Shown piece by piece: positions 28,105-36,636 of a stretch of 64,000 nt of DNA (position 1 is its first letter; each line of letters starts with the position of its first letter). The notes under the pieces are model-generated. The model was not told the DNA's origin, made no database searches, and saw only the letters and a list, made by a program, of their open reading frames with translations. Source of the stretch: Actibacterium sp. (GTDB lineage Bacteria > Pseudomonadota > Alphaproteobacteria > Rhodobacterales > Rhodobacteraceae); NCBI GenBank assembly GCA_016278325.1, contig JADQCB010000005.1:121993-185992 (forward strand). Direction: 5' to 3'. Made by a program: the position numbers and the translations under genes.

Positions 28105-28983
28105 ATGAGCCCCGAATATCTGACGACGGCCGAGGTGGCCGAGTTGCTGCGCATAAAGGAACGCAAGGTCTATGACCTTGCGTCGGGGGGCGACATGCCC
28201 TGCGTGCGCGTGGTCGGCAAGCTGTTGTTTCCGCGCGCCGAGATCGAGGCATGGATCGCCGCGGCGCGCAGCGGCCCCGCGCGCAGGGCGCAGCCGCTGC
28301 CCTGCATCGTCGCCGGCAGCCATGATCCGTTGCTGGACTGGGCCTTGCGCGAATCCGGCTCGGGGCTGGCGGGTTTCTTCGACGGCAGTCTCGACGGGCT
28401 GGAACGGATTGCCAGGCGCGACGCCATGGCCGCCGGGCTGCACCTGCATGAACCCGACGGCTGGAACGCCGATCAGGTGGCGCGTGATTTTGCCGGCAAG
28501 CCCCTGGTGTTGATCGAGTTTGCCACCCGCCGCCGCGGATTGATCGTGCCGCCCGGCAATCCCGATGGGCTGACGGGCCTTGCCGATCTTGCCACGCGGC
28601 GCTTTTCGCGCCGCCAGCCGACCGCCGCCAGCCAGCAACTGTTCGAACACCTGGCGCGCGACGCCGGGATCGACCCCGAAACCCTGTCGGGGCCCGCAAA
28701 CCCCGCGCGAACCGAGGCCGACGTGGCGCTTCCGGTGCTCGACGGGGCCGCCGACGCCGCCTTCGGCCTTCAGGCCGTGGCGCAACAGCTGCGCCTTGGC
28801 TTTGTCGATCTCATGGAAGAGCGATTCGACCTCCTGATCTGGCGCCAGGCTTACTTTTCCGATGAGTTCCAGCGTCTTGTGGCATTTTTTTCAACAGACA
28901 CCTTCGCTGGGCAAGCATCCCGGATGACGGGCTATGACATCACCGGGCTCGGGCGGGTGCGATACAACGCACCCTGCCCGTGA
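28105..28983 (+). CDS. HTH plus periplasmic-binding-like domain regulator, probable metal-oxyanion sensor
   Basis: The 292-residue cytoplasmic protein has an excisionase/MerR-like helix-turn-helix at 5-55 (YLTTAEVAELLRIKERKVYDL, then PRAEIEAWIAA) joined to a substrate-binding-protein-like domain (about 65-285). Such fusions accompany molybdate/tungstate transporters in several proteobacteria. Here its stop is 7 nt from the convergent tupA stop, so it probably senses tungstate or molybdate and controls tupABC and perhaps the formate dehydrogenase genes. The ligand and targets are inferred only from context. There is no signal peptide. Confidence 0.8.
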   Translation: MSPEYLTTAEVAELLRIKERKVYDLASGGDMPCVRVVGKLLFPRAEIEAWIAAARSGPARRAQPLPCIVAGSHDPLLDWALRESGSGLAGFFDGSLDGLERIARRDAMAAGLHLHEPDGWNADQVARDFAGKPLVLIEFATRRRGLIVPPGNPDGLTGLADLATRRFSRRQPTAASQQLFEHLARDAGIDPETLSGPANPARTEADVALPVLDGAADAAFGLQAVAQQLRLGFVDLMEERFDLLIWRQAYFSDEFQRLVAFFSTDTFAGQASRMTGYDITGLGRVRYNAPCP

Positions 28984-28990
28984 CCCGGCT

Positions 28991-29806
28991 TCACTTCGCG
29001 TTCGGGAAAAACAGCTGCTGGCCGTCAAGCTTGTAGGACGCAATGATTTCCTGCCCTTCCTCGCCGAGAAGCCAGTCGATGAAGGTCTGCCCCGCCTTGG
29101 CATTCACATTCGCAAACCGCTCCGGGTTGACCAGGATCACGCCATACTGGTTGAACAGCTGCGGGTCGCCCTCGACCATGATCTCGTAATCTCCCTTGTT
29201 GTTGAAAGCGATCCAGGTTGCCCGGTCGGTCATGATATAGGCACCCATCGCGGTGCCGGTGTTCAGCGTGGCGCCCATGCCCGACCCGGTTTCGCGATAC
29301 CATTCCCCCGAAAAGGTCGTCGGGTCGATTCCGGCGTCCTTCCACAAGCGCATCTCGGCCTTGTTGGTGCCCGAATCATCCCCGCGCGAGGCGAAGGGCG
29401 CCCTGGCCTCGGCGATCTTGCGCAGCGCATCGGTCGCATCGGTCATGCCCTTGATTCCGGCGGGGTCCGAAGGCGGGCCCACGATGACGAAATCGTTATA
29501 CATGACATCGAAGCGCGCGACGCCATAGCCTTCGGCGACGAACTTCTTCTCGGCCGGTTTGGCATGAACGAACAGCACGTCGCCATCGCCGTTCATCGCG
29601 TTCTTGATCGCCTGGCCTGTCCCCACGGCCACGACACGCACCTCGATCCCGGTCTGGTCGGTGAATTTCGGCAGCATGTATTCGAACAGGCCGGAATTCT
29701 GGGTCGATGTGGTCGACTGGACCACGATGAATGAATCGGTCTGCGCCGGCGCGGATGATGTGGTGCCGAGCACGAGCGAGAGAGCGATGAGGATGCCTTT
29801 GAGCAT
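28991..29806 (-). CDS. tupA: Tungstate ABC transporter substrate-binding protein
   Basis: The 271-residue periplasmic protein has a signal peptide (residues 1-22, ending SAPAQ) and the oxyanion-binding motif STTST at about 31-35, the TTTS-like site of TupA proteins. Later conserved blocks are SRGDDSGTNKAEMRLW (about 132-147) and GAYIMTDRATW. It would deliver tungstate to TupB/TupC. It is the last gene here if the operon is read from 31309 (tupB, tupC, tupA). TupA proteins are usually highly selective for tungstate over molybdate. Confidence 0.92.
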   Translation of the reverse strand: MLKGILIALSLVLGTTSSAPAQTDSFIVVQSTTSTQNSGLFEYMLPKFTDQTGIEVRVVAVGTGQAIKNAMNGDGDVLFVHAKPAEKKFVAEGYGVARFDVMYNDFVIVGPPSDPAGIKGMTDATDALRKIAEARAPFASRGDDSGTNKAEMRLWKDAGIDPTTFSGEWYRETGSGMGATLNTGTAMGAYIMTDRATWIAFNNKGDYEIMVEGDPQLFNQYGVILVNPERFANVNAKAGQTFIDWLLGEEGQEIIASYKLDGQQLFFPNAK

Positions 29807-29838
29807 GGCGAAACTCCCCTGGGGTCGGAAAAATCGCG

Positions 29839-30609
29839 CTAGACGAGCAATTGACCATCGACGAAGGCCCGCGCCGCCGCACTGGCGGGGCGCGGGAAGA
29901 ACCGGGCGGCGGGTGTCTGCTCTTCGACGCGCCCGGCATTGAGAAACAGGATCTCCTGCCCCAGCCGGCGGGCCTGCCCCAGGTCATGGGTGACCATGAT
30001 GACCTTGGTGCCCGCCCGCGCCGCGCCGAGGATCAACGCCTCGATTCGCTGGGTCGCGGCGGGATCGAGGCTGGAGGTTGGTTCGTCCAGGAACAGGATT
30101 TCCGGTGACGCCGCCAGGGCGCGCAGCAACGCAAGGCGTTGTTCTTCCCCGCCGGACAGCGAGCGGGCCGGCTGGTGCCCCTTGCCGGCCAGGTCGCCAT
30201 GCGCCAGCAGGTCGCGCACCCGCGATCGTCGCTCGGCCCGTGGCACGCCGCGGATACGCAGCACATAATGCAGGTTTCCCGCCACCGACCGGCGCAGCAG
30301 CACCGGGCGCTGGAACACCATCGCCTGGCGGATGCGTGCCGCGCGGTCGGGCCGGCGCCCGGCGAGCGTGATCTGACCTGCCGCCGGTTCCAGCAACCCG
30401 TGCAGCAGCCGCACGAGAACGCTCTTCCCGGCGCCGTTCGGGCCAAGGATCATCGTCGGGCCGGCCGCGTCGATCGTCAGTTCCGGCACGTCCAGCAAGG
30501 TCTTTCCACCGCTCTCGAAGCGCAATCCCTGAACGGCGATCGGCAGATCGCGCACCGCGGGCGTCGCTGCGATGCAACTGCGTGGATCGGGCAGGCGGAG
30601 ATCACGCAT
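29839..30609 (-). CDS. tupC: Tungstate ABC transporter ATP-binding protein
   Basis: The 256-residue ATPase has Walker A GPNGAGKSVL, signature LSGGEEQR, Walker B EILFLDEPTSSLD and H-loop THDLGQARR. The gene overlaps tupB by 8 nt and precedes tupA by 32 nt. It powers tungstate uptake through TupB. The C-terminal tail past the H-loop is short, without the molybdate-type MOP domain seen in ModC. Confidence 0.9.
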   Translation of the reverse strand: MRDLRLPDPRSCIAATPAVRDLPIAVQGLRFESGGKTLLDVPELTIDAAGPTMILGPNGAGKSVLVRLLHGLLEPAAGQITLAGRRPDRAARIRQAMVFQRPVLLRRSVAGNLHYVLRIRGVPRAERRSRVRDLLAHGDLAGKGHQPARSLSGGEEQRLALLRALAASPEILFLDEPTSSLDPAATQRIEALILGAARAGTKVIMVTHDLGQARRLGQEILFLNAGRVEEQTPAARFFPRPASAAARAFVDGQLLV

Positions 30610-31309
30610 GGGCCAGCCTCCGCGCGGTGCCGCCCATTAGCGAGGTCGCGGCGTTCACGGCTATGGCAAGGACGATCAGGATCGTGCCCAGGGCCAGCGC
30701 CAGCGCCAGGTTCCCCTTCGAGGTTTCCAGGGCGATGGTCGTGGTCATCACCCGGGTGACATGGTTGATGTTACCCCCCACGATCATGACCGCGCCGACC
30801 TCGGCGATGGCGCGGCCGAAGCCCGCCAGGAATGCCGTCAACAGGCTGAACCGCCCGTCCCAGAGCAGCGTGGGAACCGATCCCAGCCGCGACAGGCCGA
30901 AAGAGCGGAGCTGTTCGGAATATTCCCGGTCCAGCGTTTCCACCACCTGGCGGCTGAGCGCGGCGATGATCGGCATGACCAGGACCACCTGCGCGAGGAT
31001 CATCGCGGTGGGGGTGTAGAGCAGTTGCAGCATCCCCAGGGGGCCGGCGTTCGACAGCATCAGATAGAGCAAGAGCCCGACCACCACCGGCGGCAGACCC
31101 ATCAGCGCATTCAGCAAAACGATCAGCACCTGCCGGCCGGGAAACCGGGCCACGGCCAGCGCCGCGCCCAGTGGCATCCCGATCACCGCGGCGATCACGA
31201 CCGCGCTCAGCGAGACCCGCAGCGACAACAGGACGATCGCCCAAAGCTCGGCATCACCGGAAATGATCAGGCCGATAGATCGGTCAAGGCTGCTTGCAAA
31301 ATCCTGCAT
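30602..31309 (-). CDS. tupB: Tungstate ABC transporter permease
   Basis: The 235-residue inner-membrane protein has about five or six helices. The EAA-like loop reads EQLRSFGLSRLGSVPTLLWDGRF, and GFGRAIAEVGAVMIVGGNI is a typical TupB/ModB block. The open frame reaches 31462, but the ATG at 31309 (MQDFASSLDRSIGLI) gives a normal N-terminus. It heads the tupBCA operon, with about 105 nt of upstream sequence that should carry the promoter. Confidence 0.9.
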   Translation of the reverse strand: MQDFASSLDRSIGLIISGDAELWAIVLLSLRVSLSAVVIAAVIGMPLGAALAVARFPGRQVLIVLLNALMGLPPVVVGLLLYLMLSNAGPLGMLQLLYTPTAMILAQVVLVMPIIAALSRQVVETLDREYSEQLRSFGLSRLGSVPTLLWDGRFSLLTAFLAGFGRAIAEVGAVMIVGGNINHVTRVMTTTIALETSKGNLALALALGTILIVLAIAVNAATSLMGGTARRLAHA

Positions 31310-31415
31310 ATTTTTCGCAACACGCCTGGTTTTCGTAATCCTGACATGAGAATGCGGCAGGAAAGCCGCACCTGTCCAGTCAAAATCGGGGGGGATCGGG
31401 CCGATGACGGCCGGT

Positions 31416-31895
31416 TCAATTCGGCAAATCACCGTGAATCGCGAATTGTTCCAGACCGGCATCCTCGGCCCGGATCAGGCGGAACTGTTCGCGCACCCCC
31501 GCATCGGTCAGCTCGCGGCTGACGGTCAGCAGGGTATTGGGGGCGTGATCTTCGCAAAGCTCGATCATGTGGGCGATCTCGTCACGCGCCACCGACAGCG
31601 CGGCGTCCTCGTTCGGGGCGCCATAGAAATCGACGAAATGCCGCGCCAGACCATGTTCCAGCGCCGCGAGTTCGGACGGCTCGATCTGCGTTACCGCCAC
31701 GAAGGTCACCCGCCCGAAGGTCTCGATCCCCAGCCATCCGTTGGAAAAGGCCTGCCGCGCCTTGCCGGTCAGATCCGCCTCGCCCCAGTTGGAGAATTCG
31801 AAGCCGCCGCTGATCGCCCATTCGCCGGTGCGCGCGGGGCTGTGGAACACGTTGCGGTCGCTTTCGTCGAAATGGATCGCGCGGGCAAGTTTCAT
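31416..31895 (-). CDS. DUF6505 family protein
   Basis: The 159-residue soluble protein contains FHSPARTGEWAISGGFEFSNW and LGIETFGRVTFVAVTQI blocks that match what I recall of the DUF6505 family. No catalytic motif is apparent. It is the last gene of a minus-strand cassette (DUF6494, Mrp ATPase, lipoate/biotin ligase-like, DUF6505) whose members sit within a few nucleotides of each other, which suggests one transcript and a shared task near the formate dehydrogenase genes. Confidence 0.65.
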   Translation of the reverse strand: MKLARAIHFDESDRNVFHSPARTGEWAISGGFEFSNWGEADLTGKARQAFSNGWLGIETFGRVTFVAVTQIEPSELAALEHGLARHFVDFYGAPNEDAALSVARDEIAHMIELCEDHAPNTLLTVSRELTDAGVREQFRLIRAEDAGLEQFAIHGDLPN

Positions 31896-31896
31896 G

Positions 31897-32604
31897 TCAT
31901 CGTCCTTCGATCAGCGTTGTCAGCGGGATCAGGCGTGTGGTGTCGCCGTCGCGCAGCAGCATCCCGAAATGCTCGTCCACGCCCAGGAATGTGCCGCGCT
32001 GGCCGCCGAATTCAACCCTGCGGCCCAGATCCCGGGCCAGCCCCGTCCATTCGCCATGCAGCGGCGCGGCGCCTTCGTCCGACCAGCGGTTTATCCAGAC
32101 AAGCATGTGCCGCGCCCAGGCTTCGAGCAGCTGCACCGGCGCGATCCCGGCGCAGCCCTCGTCATGCAGCGAGGTCCGCTCGGGGGTGTCGCCGGGCGCG
32201 TCGGAAAACATCATCACGCGCAGATCCAGCCCGATCACCAGCCAGCCGGGCACCACGCCTCGGGCCACCGGGTCGGCCCGCACGCGCAGGCGGCCGCATT
32301 TCGCGCCGTTGAGGTAAAGCGCACCGTCCCAGCCCAGGTGAACGCCCACCTCGGGCGGGGCCAGCGCGCCCAAGGCGTTCTGAAACCCCACCGCGCAGAG
32401 CGGCAGCATGACCATCGCGCGCTCCAGCGGCACCTCGGGCGCGAAAACGATGGCCGCGCGCAGGCGGTCGGCCCGGATATCGTGGAACAGCGTCCCCGCG
32501 TCGCAGCCTTCGCGCGCCCGCGCCTCGGCACGCAAGAGCGGATCGGTGCCGGCCGGCACCGCCACCCCGCGCAGCAGCGGCGGGAAACGCGGCGCCTCGC
32601 TCAA
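31897..32604 (-). CDS. Biotin/lipoate-protein-ligase-like protein with DUF4444
   Basis: The 235-residue protein resembles the biotin/lipoate A/B ligase family: a LHLGWDGALYLNGAKCGRLRV-type core near residues 100-120, then the DPVARGVVPGWLVIGLDLRV strand, and a C-terminal beta-barrel segment (GRRVEFGGQRGTFLGVDEHFGMLLRDG). The usual GRGRxG signature of BirA is not present. The acceptor is unknown. Its start overlaps the Mrp gene by 4 nt and its stop is 1 nt from the DUF6505 start. Confidence 0.72.
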   Translation of the reverse strand: MSEAPRFPPLLRGVAVPAGTDPLLRAEARAREGCDAGTLFHDIRADRLRAAIVFAPEVPLERAMVMLPLCAVGFQNALGALAPPEVGVHLGWDGALYLNGAKCGRLRVRADPVARGVVPGWLVIGLDLRVMMFSDAPGDTPERTSLHDEGCAGIAPVQLLEAWARHMLVWINRWSDEGAAPLHGEWTGLARDLGRRVEFGGQRGTFLGVDEHFGMLLRDGDTTRLIPLTTLIEGR

Positions 32605-33665
32605 CCTTTCCCCGCCGCGATCAGAGCCCGCGCGACGCGGCGGAAGCCATCGGCCTGCGCGCTGTCGGGCTTGCTGATCACGATCGGCGCCCCCCCGTCC
32701 GAGGATGTCCGGATATCCAGGTGCAGCGGGATCTCGGCCAGCAGCGGCACCCCCAGCTTTTCGGCCTCGGCCGCCACGCCACCATGCCCGAAGACGTGTT
32801 CTTCATGCCCGCAATTGGAACAGACATGGGTGCTCATGTTCTCGATCATGCCGATGATCGGCACCTTCATCTGGCGGAACATGTCGATGCCCTTGCGCGC
32901 ATCCAGCAACGCGACATCCTGCGGCGTCGAAACGATGATCGCCCCGTCGACCTGCGCCTTCTGCGCAAGGGTCATCGACACGTCGCCGGTGCCCGGCGGC
33001 AGGTCCACCAGCAGCACGTCCAGCGCGCCCCATTGCACCTGGCCCAGCATCTGCTGCAACGCCCCCATCAGCATCGGTCCGCGCCAGACCACGGCCTGGT
33101 CCTCGTTGGTCATCAGGCCGATCGACATCATGGTGACGCCGTGGTTGCGCATCGGCAGGATGGTCTTGCCATCGGGGCTGGCGGGCCGGCCCGACACGCC
33201 CAGCATCCGCGGCTGGCTGGGGCCGTAGACATCGGCATCGAGCAGTCCCACGCGCCGTCCCTCGGCGGCCAGGGCGCAGGCCAGGTTCGCCGCCACCGTG
33301 GATTTGCCGACACCGCCCTTGCCGCTGGCGATGGCGATGATCCGGTCCACGCCCGGCACCTTCTCGGGGCCCTGCGGCTCGGCCCGCCGGCCTGGTTTCA
33401 GATCCGGCGGCGGTTCGGGGCGGGAATGCGCGGTCATGACGACTGAAACGCTGTCGACGCCCTCCAGCGCCTTCAGCCGGGCTTCGGCCTCGGCGCGCAC
33501 CGGCTCCATCGCCTTGGCGCGGGCCGGGTCGATTTCCAGGACGAACCGCACCGCGCCCTGTTCGACACTCAACGCGCGCACCATCCCGGCCGCGACAATG
33601 TCGCTGCCCGAGGGATCTGCCACGCCCTTGAGCGCCTCCAGGACGGTCTCGCGAGTCAGGGTCAC
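32601..33665 (-). CDS. Mrp/NBP35 family P-loop ATPase, iron-sulfur carrier
   Basis: The 354-residue protein has an N-terminal MIP18-like domain (about 1-85), the deviant Walker A SGKGGVGKSTVAANLA, VGLLDADVYGPSQPRML, and a C-terminal CxxC pair in STHVCSNCGHEEHVFG. Mrp/ApbC proteins carry and deliver [4Fe-4S] clusters. Several cluster-rich formate dehydrogenase and ferredoxin genes lie within 12 kb, so cluster supply to them is a reasonable but unproven role. It overlaps the next gene by 4 nt. Confidence 0.92.
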   Translation of the reverse strand: MTLTRETVLEALKGVADPSGSDIVAAGMVRALSVEQGAVRFVLEIDPARAKAMEPVRAEAEARLKALEGVDSVSVVMTAHSRPEPPPDLKPGRRAEPQGPEKVPGVDRIIAIASGKGGVGKSTVAANLACALAAEGRRVGLLDADVYGPSQPRMLGVSGRPASPDGKTILPMRNHGVTMMSIGLMTNEDQAVVWRGPMLMGALQQMLGQVQWGALDVLLVDLPPGTGDVSMTLAQKAQVDGAIIVSTPQDVALLDARKGIDMFRQMKVPIIGMIENMSTHVCSNCGHEEHVFGHGGVAAEAEKLGVPLLAEIPLHLDIRTSSDGGAPIVISKPDSAQADGFRRVARALIAAGKG

Positions 33666-33857
33666 TTATTGCCCCTCGATCTTGCCGGTGACGACATGCT
33701 CAAGGTCCAGCCCGTCGATCGTCAGGACCATCTTCGCCTCGTAGCTCTTGCCCGCGCTGTCGCCGGCCTTGCGCATCGCCTCTTCGATGGCCTGCTGCGA
33801 GGTGACGCCCACCTGCTTGAGGAATTTGCGCATCGACATGTTGAAATCGTCGCTCAT
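33666..33857 (-). CDS. DUF6494 family small protein
   Basis: The 63-residue protein (MSDDFNMSMRKFLKQVGVTSQQ at the start) is probably the DUF6494 family. It sits directly upstream of the Mrp gene, with no gap between stop and start. ATG at 33857 is preferred over the in-frame codon at 33884. No motif suggests a function; the small helical N-terminus and beta-rich C-terminus (AKMVLTIDGLDLEHVVTG) suggest a partner or adaptor protein. Confidence 0.75.
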   Translation of the reverse strand: MSDDFNMSMRKFLKQVGVTSQQAIEEAMRKAGDSAGKSYEAKMVLTIDGLDLEHVVTGKIEGQ

Positions 33858-33952
33858 GATCTGTCTCCTTCTCGTTGCTTCCATCCTGCGGGATTGACGC
33901 GCCGCCCCGATGCTTTCTAGGTTTCCAGACAGGTCCGCGAAAGGAGGGGGTC

Positions 33953-34684
33953 TTGCGCAGGCTCGCGGTGATCGCCCTGCTGTTCCTTGCTGCCGCCGGC
34001 GCCCCGGCGCAGACCCGCGATATCGCGATCTCGGCCCCGCCCGAGCTGGTGGAAAGCGGCCTGATGGACTATATCCTGCCGCGCTTTTCGCTCAAGACCG
34101 GGATCCGTGTCGCGCTTGCCCCCAACGCCGGGATGCGGATCGCCGCCGACCCGCCGGGCAGCCCGGTCTTTCGGCGCGACGGGACGACATATTACCTGCG
34201 GGCCGGAACCGATGACAAACCCGCGCGCTTTCGCGACTGGCTGCGCGGCGAGATCGGGCGGCGCACGGTCGAGACCTTCGTGCCCGAAGACGGGGGGCGC
34301 TTTGTCGCCATTGCCCCGGCCCGCCCCGAAAAACCCGCGCCGAGCTTTGCCGGCGACCCGGAGCGGGGCCTGGCCCTGGCACGAGAACATTGCGGGCGCT
34401 GCCATGTGGTGAACCAGGCAAACCGGATGCGCGGCATCGGGTCCACCCCGTCTTTCGGGATGTTGCGAACGCTGCCCGATTGGGCGAACCGGTTCGCAAG
34501 TTTCCATGCCCGCAACCCGCATGGCGCCTTTACCAGGATCGCCGGCGTGACCCCGCCCTTCCCGATCGACCGCCCGCCGCCGATCACGCCGCTGGACCTG
34601 ACCCTCGACGATCTCGACGACATCCTGGCCTATGTCGCCACCGTCCCGCCGGCCGATCTGGGCGCGCCGATCCAATATCAGTGA
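33953..34684 (+). CDS. Cytochrome c with a shrunken TupA-like N-terminal half
   Basis: The 243-residue protein starts at TTG 33953, with AAAGGAGG a few nt upstream. It has a signal peptide (1-20, GAPAQ end). Residues 35-55 read SGLMDYILPRFSLKTGIRVA, which lines up without gaps with TupA residues 38-58 of the same window (SGLFEYMLPKFTDQTGIEVR). A later stretch FRDWLRGEIGRRTVETFVPED matches TupA's FIDWLLGEEGQEII end. The central TupA lobe and the STTST tungstate site are missing. The C-terminal half holds one haem c site, CGRCH (Cys147, Cys150, His151). It overlaps the convergent ferredoxin gene by 7 nt. Its function is unknown; a periplasmic electron carrier linked to formate or metal metabolism is inferred from context. 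Confidence 0.8.
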   Translation: MRRLAVIALLFLAAAGAPAQTRDIAISAPPELVESGLMDYILPRFSLKTGIRVALAPNAGMRIAADPPGSPVFRRDGTTYYLRAGTDDKPARFRDWLRGEIGRRTVETFVPEDGGRFVAIAPARPEKPAPSFAGDPERGLALAREHCGRCHVVNQANRMRGIGSTPSFGMLRTLPDWANRFASFHARNPHGAFTRIAGVTPPFPIDRPPPITPLDLTLDDLDDILAYVATVPPADLGAPIQYQ

Positions 34685-36636
34685 TCCTTCCGCTTCGAGA
34701 AATAGTCGTCCGTCGTGCGCGGCCTGCGTGTCTGGCCGGTATCGAACGGGTTGTTTTGCGAATGGAACTGGGCCTTCACGCGGCAATCGTCGCACATCTG
34801 GATCATCCGCGCCGCCTCGGGGTTGGCGAACATCGCGTGGCTGCCGACAAGCTTTTCGGTGATCTTCTCGACCGTCGCGCGCACCCCGAAAAGCGCCCCG
34901 CACTCGATGCAGGCAAAGGGTTCCTGCTCGTTCAGGATGCGCTGCGACAGGGCCGCGTCGGATAGATCGAGCCGCGGTTGCAGGGTGATCGCATTCTCCG
35001 GGCAGATCGTGGCGCACAGGCCGCATTGCAGGCAGGCATCCTCCTGAAAGCGCAACTGCGGCAGGTCGGGATTGTCCAGCAAGGCCCCCGACGGGCACAG
35101 CGACACGCAGGACAGGCACAGGGTGCAGGCATCGGTATCGACCAGCACCGCGCCATAGGGCGCCGCGTCGGGCAGCGGCAGCGGGGCATCGGCCCCCGGG
35201 TTCAATGCCTGCGCGGCCAGGCGGGCCACCTGTCGGCGCGACCCGAGCGGCAATACCGGATCGGTCAACGGCGCGGGGACGGCATCGGCATAGAGCCTGT
35301 CCGACAGGGCGTCGGGGTCGGGCAGATCCAGCATTGCAACCCGCCCCGTCCCGGCGATCGCCTCGGCCAGCGCCTGTTCGCGGATCAGCGCATCGCGCTC
35401 GGTGCCGGGGGCCAGCAGGATATCGACATGCGCGAAACCGCAGGCCAGCGCGGCCAGCATCTCGGCATGGCCGAAGCCCGAGATCACGTCCAGCTCCAGC
35501 GGGATCACGTCGCCGGGCAAGCCACGGCCGAAGCGTGCGGCCAGCGCGATCATCTCGCGCCCGTGGCCGGTGTCGCAGACCAGCAGCCGGGGCGCCGCGC
35601 CGCCGGCCTTTCGGTAGGCGCGCGCAAGCACATCCATGCGCCGGAACAGGTGATCGACCGGCGGCGCGTCATAGCTGATCGCGCCGCTGGGGCACAGCGC
35701 CGAACAGGCGCCGCAGCCGGCACAGATCATCGGGTCGATCGCCACATGGTCGCCGTCGGGCGAAATCGCGCCCGTGGGACAGGCATCGAGGCAGTTCGTG
35801 CAGCCCACCTGCCCGGCCCGCGAATGCGCGCAGAGCGAGTCTTCCAACCGGACATAGAGCGGCTTCTCGAACGTGCCGACCATCTGCACCGCCTGCAACA
35901 TCGCGGCGTTGACCGCGTTGGGATCGCCCGGGTCGGCACGCAGGTAACCCTCGCGTTTCTGCGGTGCGGGCACCAGCGGCGTGGCGCCGGTCAGGTCCAG
36001 CACGATATCGCATTGCGACCGAGCACCGTCGCGCGGTTCGGTGAAGGTGAAATCGCCGCGCCCGGCCGGGTTCACCACTTGCAGCGCGTCGATGCTCAGC
36101 TCGAACCCGCCAAGCGCCCCGGTCAGGCTGCTTATCTTCCCGCGGATCACGTCGAAACGCCGGTCGGGCGGCGGGTCGGCCGCATCGCTCAGCAAGACCG
36201 TGACCGCCAGCGCGTCCGCCAGCCCCGTCGCCGCGCGCAAGGCCACCTCGGCGCGGCCCAGGATCAGGCAGGTGCCGGCGCTGACCACGTCCAGCGCCCG
36301 GGCCGGGGCCGCCGGCATCGCGGCCTCGGCGGCAAGCGCCGCCATCTTGGGCGCCGGGGTCTCGCCCGCGCCGGTCCAGCCGGCGCGATCGCGCAGGTCG
36401 ACGAATCCCGGCGCTTCGGCGTCGATCTCGGATGCAAGCTCTTCGAATCGGGCGCGCTCTTGCTGGCAGGCGATGATGACATCGCCGCCCGACAGCGCCG
36501 CCCGGGCCTTGTCGATCTGGCCGGTGCACAAGGCGCTGTGCACCGCCGAGCAGGCGAGTCCGCTGCCGGCCTCCAGCGCAGCCCTGTCGAAGGCCTGTGT
36601 CTTGCCACAGTCGCAAAGAACCAGTTTCGTCGGCAT
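34678..36636 (-). CDS. Multi-cluster ferredoxin-type protein linked to formate dehydrogenase
   Basis: The 652-residue cytoplasmic protein starts with a CDCGK pair (residues 8-10). It holds at least four [4Fe-4S] motifs: CTNCLDACPTGAI and CAGCGACSALCPSGAI in the middle (about 275-320), CTLCLSCVSLCPSGAL and CLQCGLCATICPENAI near 505-560. C-terminal pairs follow in CIECGALFG and CDDCR. The length exceeds simple ferredoxins. It is divergently transcribed from the DUF3305/formate dehydrogenase operon, so it is likely an electron-transfer or assembly partner of that enzyme. The ATG at 36636 with AGGA upstream is preferred over the codon at 36648. Confidence 0.85.
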   Translation of the reverse strand: MPTKLVLCDCGKTQAFDRAALEAGSGLACSAVHSALCTGQIDKARAALSGGDVIIACQQERARFEELASEIDAEAPGFVDLRDRAGWTGAGETPAPKMAALAAEAAMPAAPARALDVVSAGTCLILGRAEVALRAATGLADALAVTVLLSDAADPPPDRRFDVIRGKISSLTGALGGFELSIDALQVVNPAGRGDFTFTEPRDGARSQCDIVLDLTGATPLVPAPQKREGYLRADPGDPNAVNAAMLQAVQMVGTFEKPLYVRLEDSLCAHSRAGQVGCTNCLDACPTGAISPDGDHVAIDPMICAGCGACSALCPSGAISYDAPPVDHLFRRMDVLARAYRKAGGAAPRLLVCDTGHGREMIALAARFGRGLPGDVIPLELDVISGFGHAEMLAALACGFAHVDILLAPGTERDALIREQALAEAIAGTGRVAMLDLPDPDALSDRLYADAVPAPLTDPVLPLGSRRQVARLAAQALNPGADAPLPLPDAAPYGAVLVDTDACTLCLSCVSLCPSGALLDNPDLPQLRFQEDACLQCGLCATICPENAITLQPRLDLSDAALSQRILNEQEPFACIECGALFGVRATVEKITEKLVGSHAMFANPEAARMIQMCDDCRVKAQFHSQNNPFDTGQTRRPRTTDDYFSKRKDH

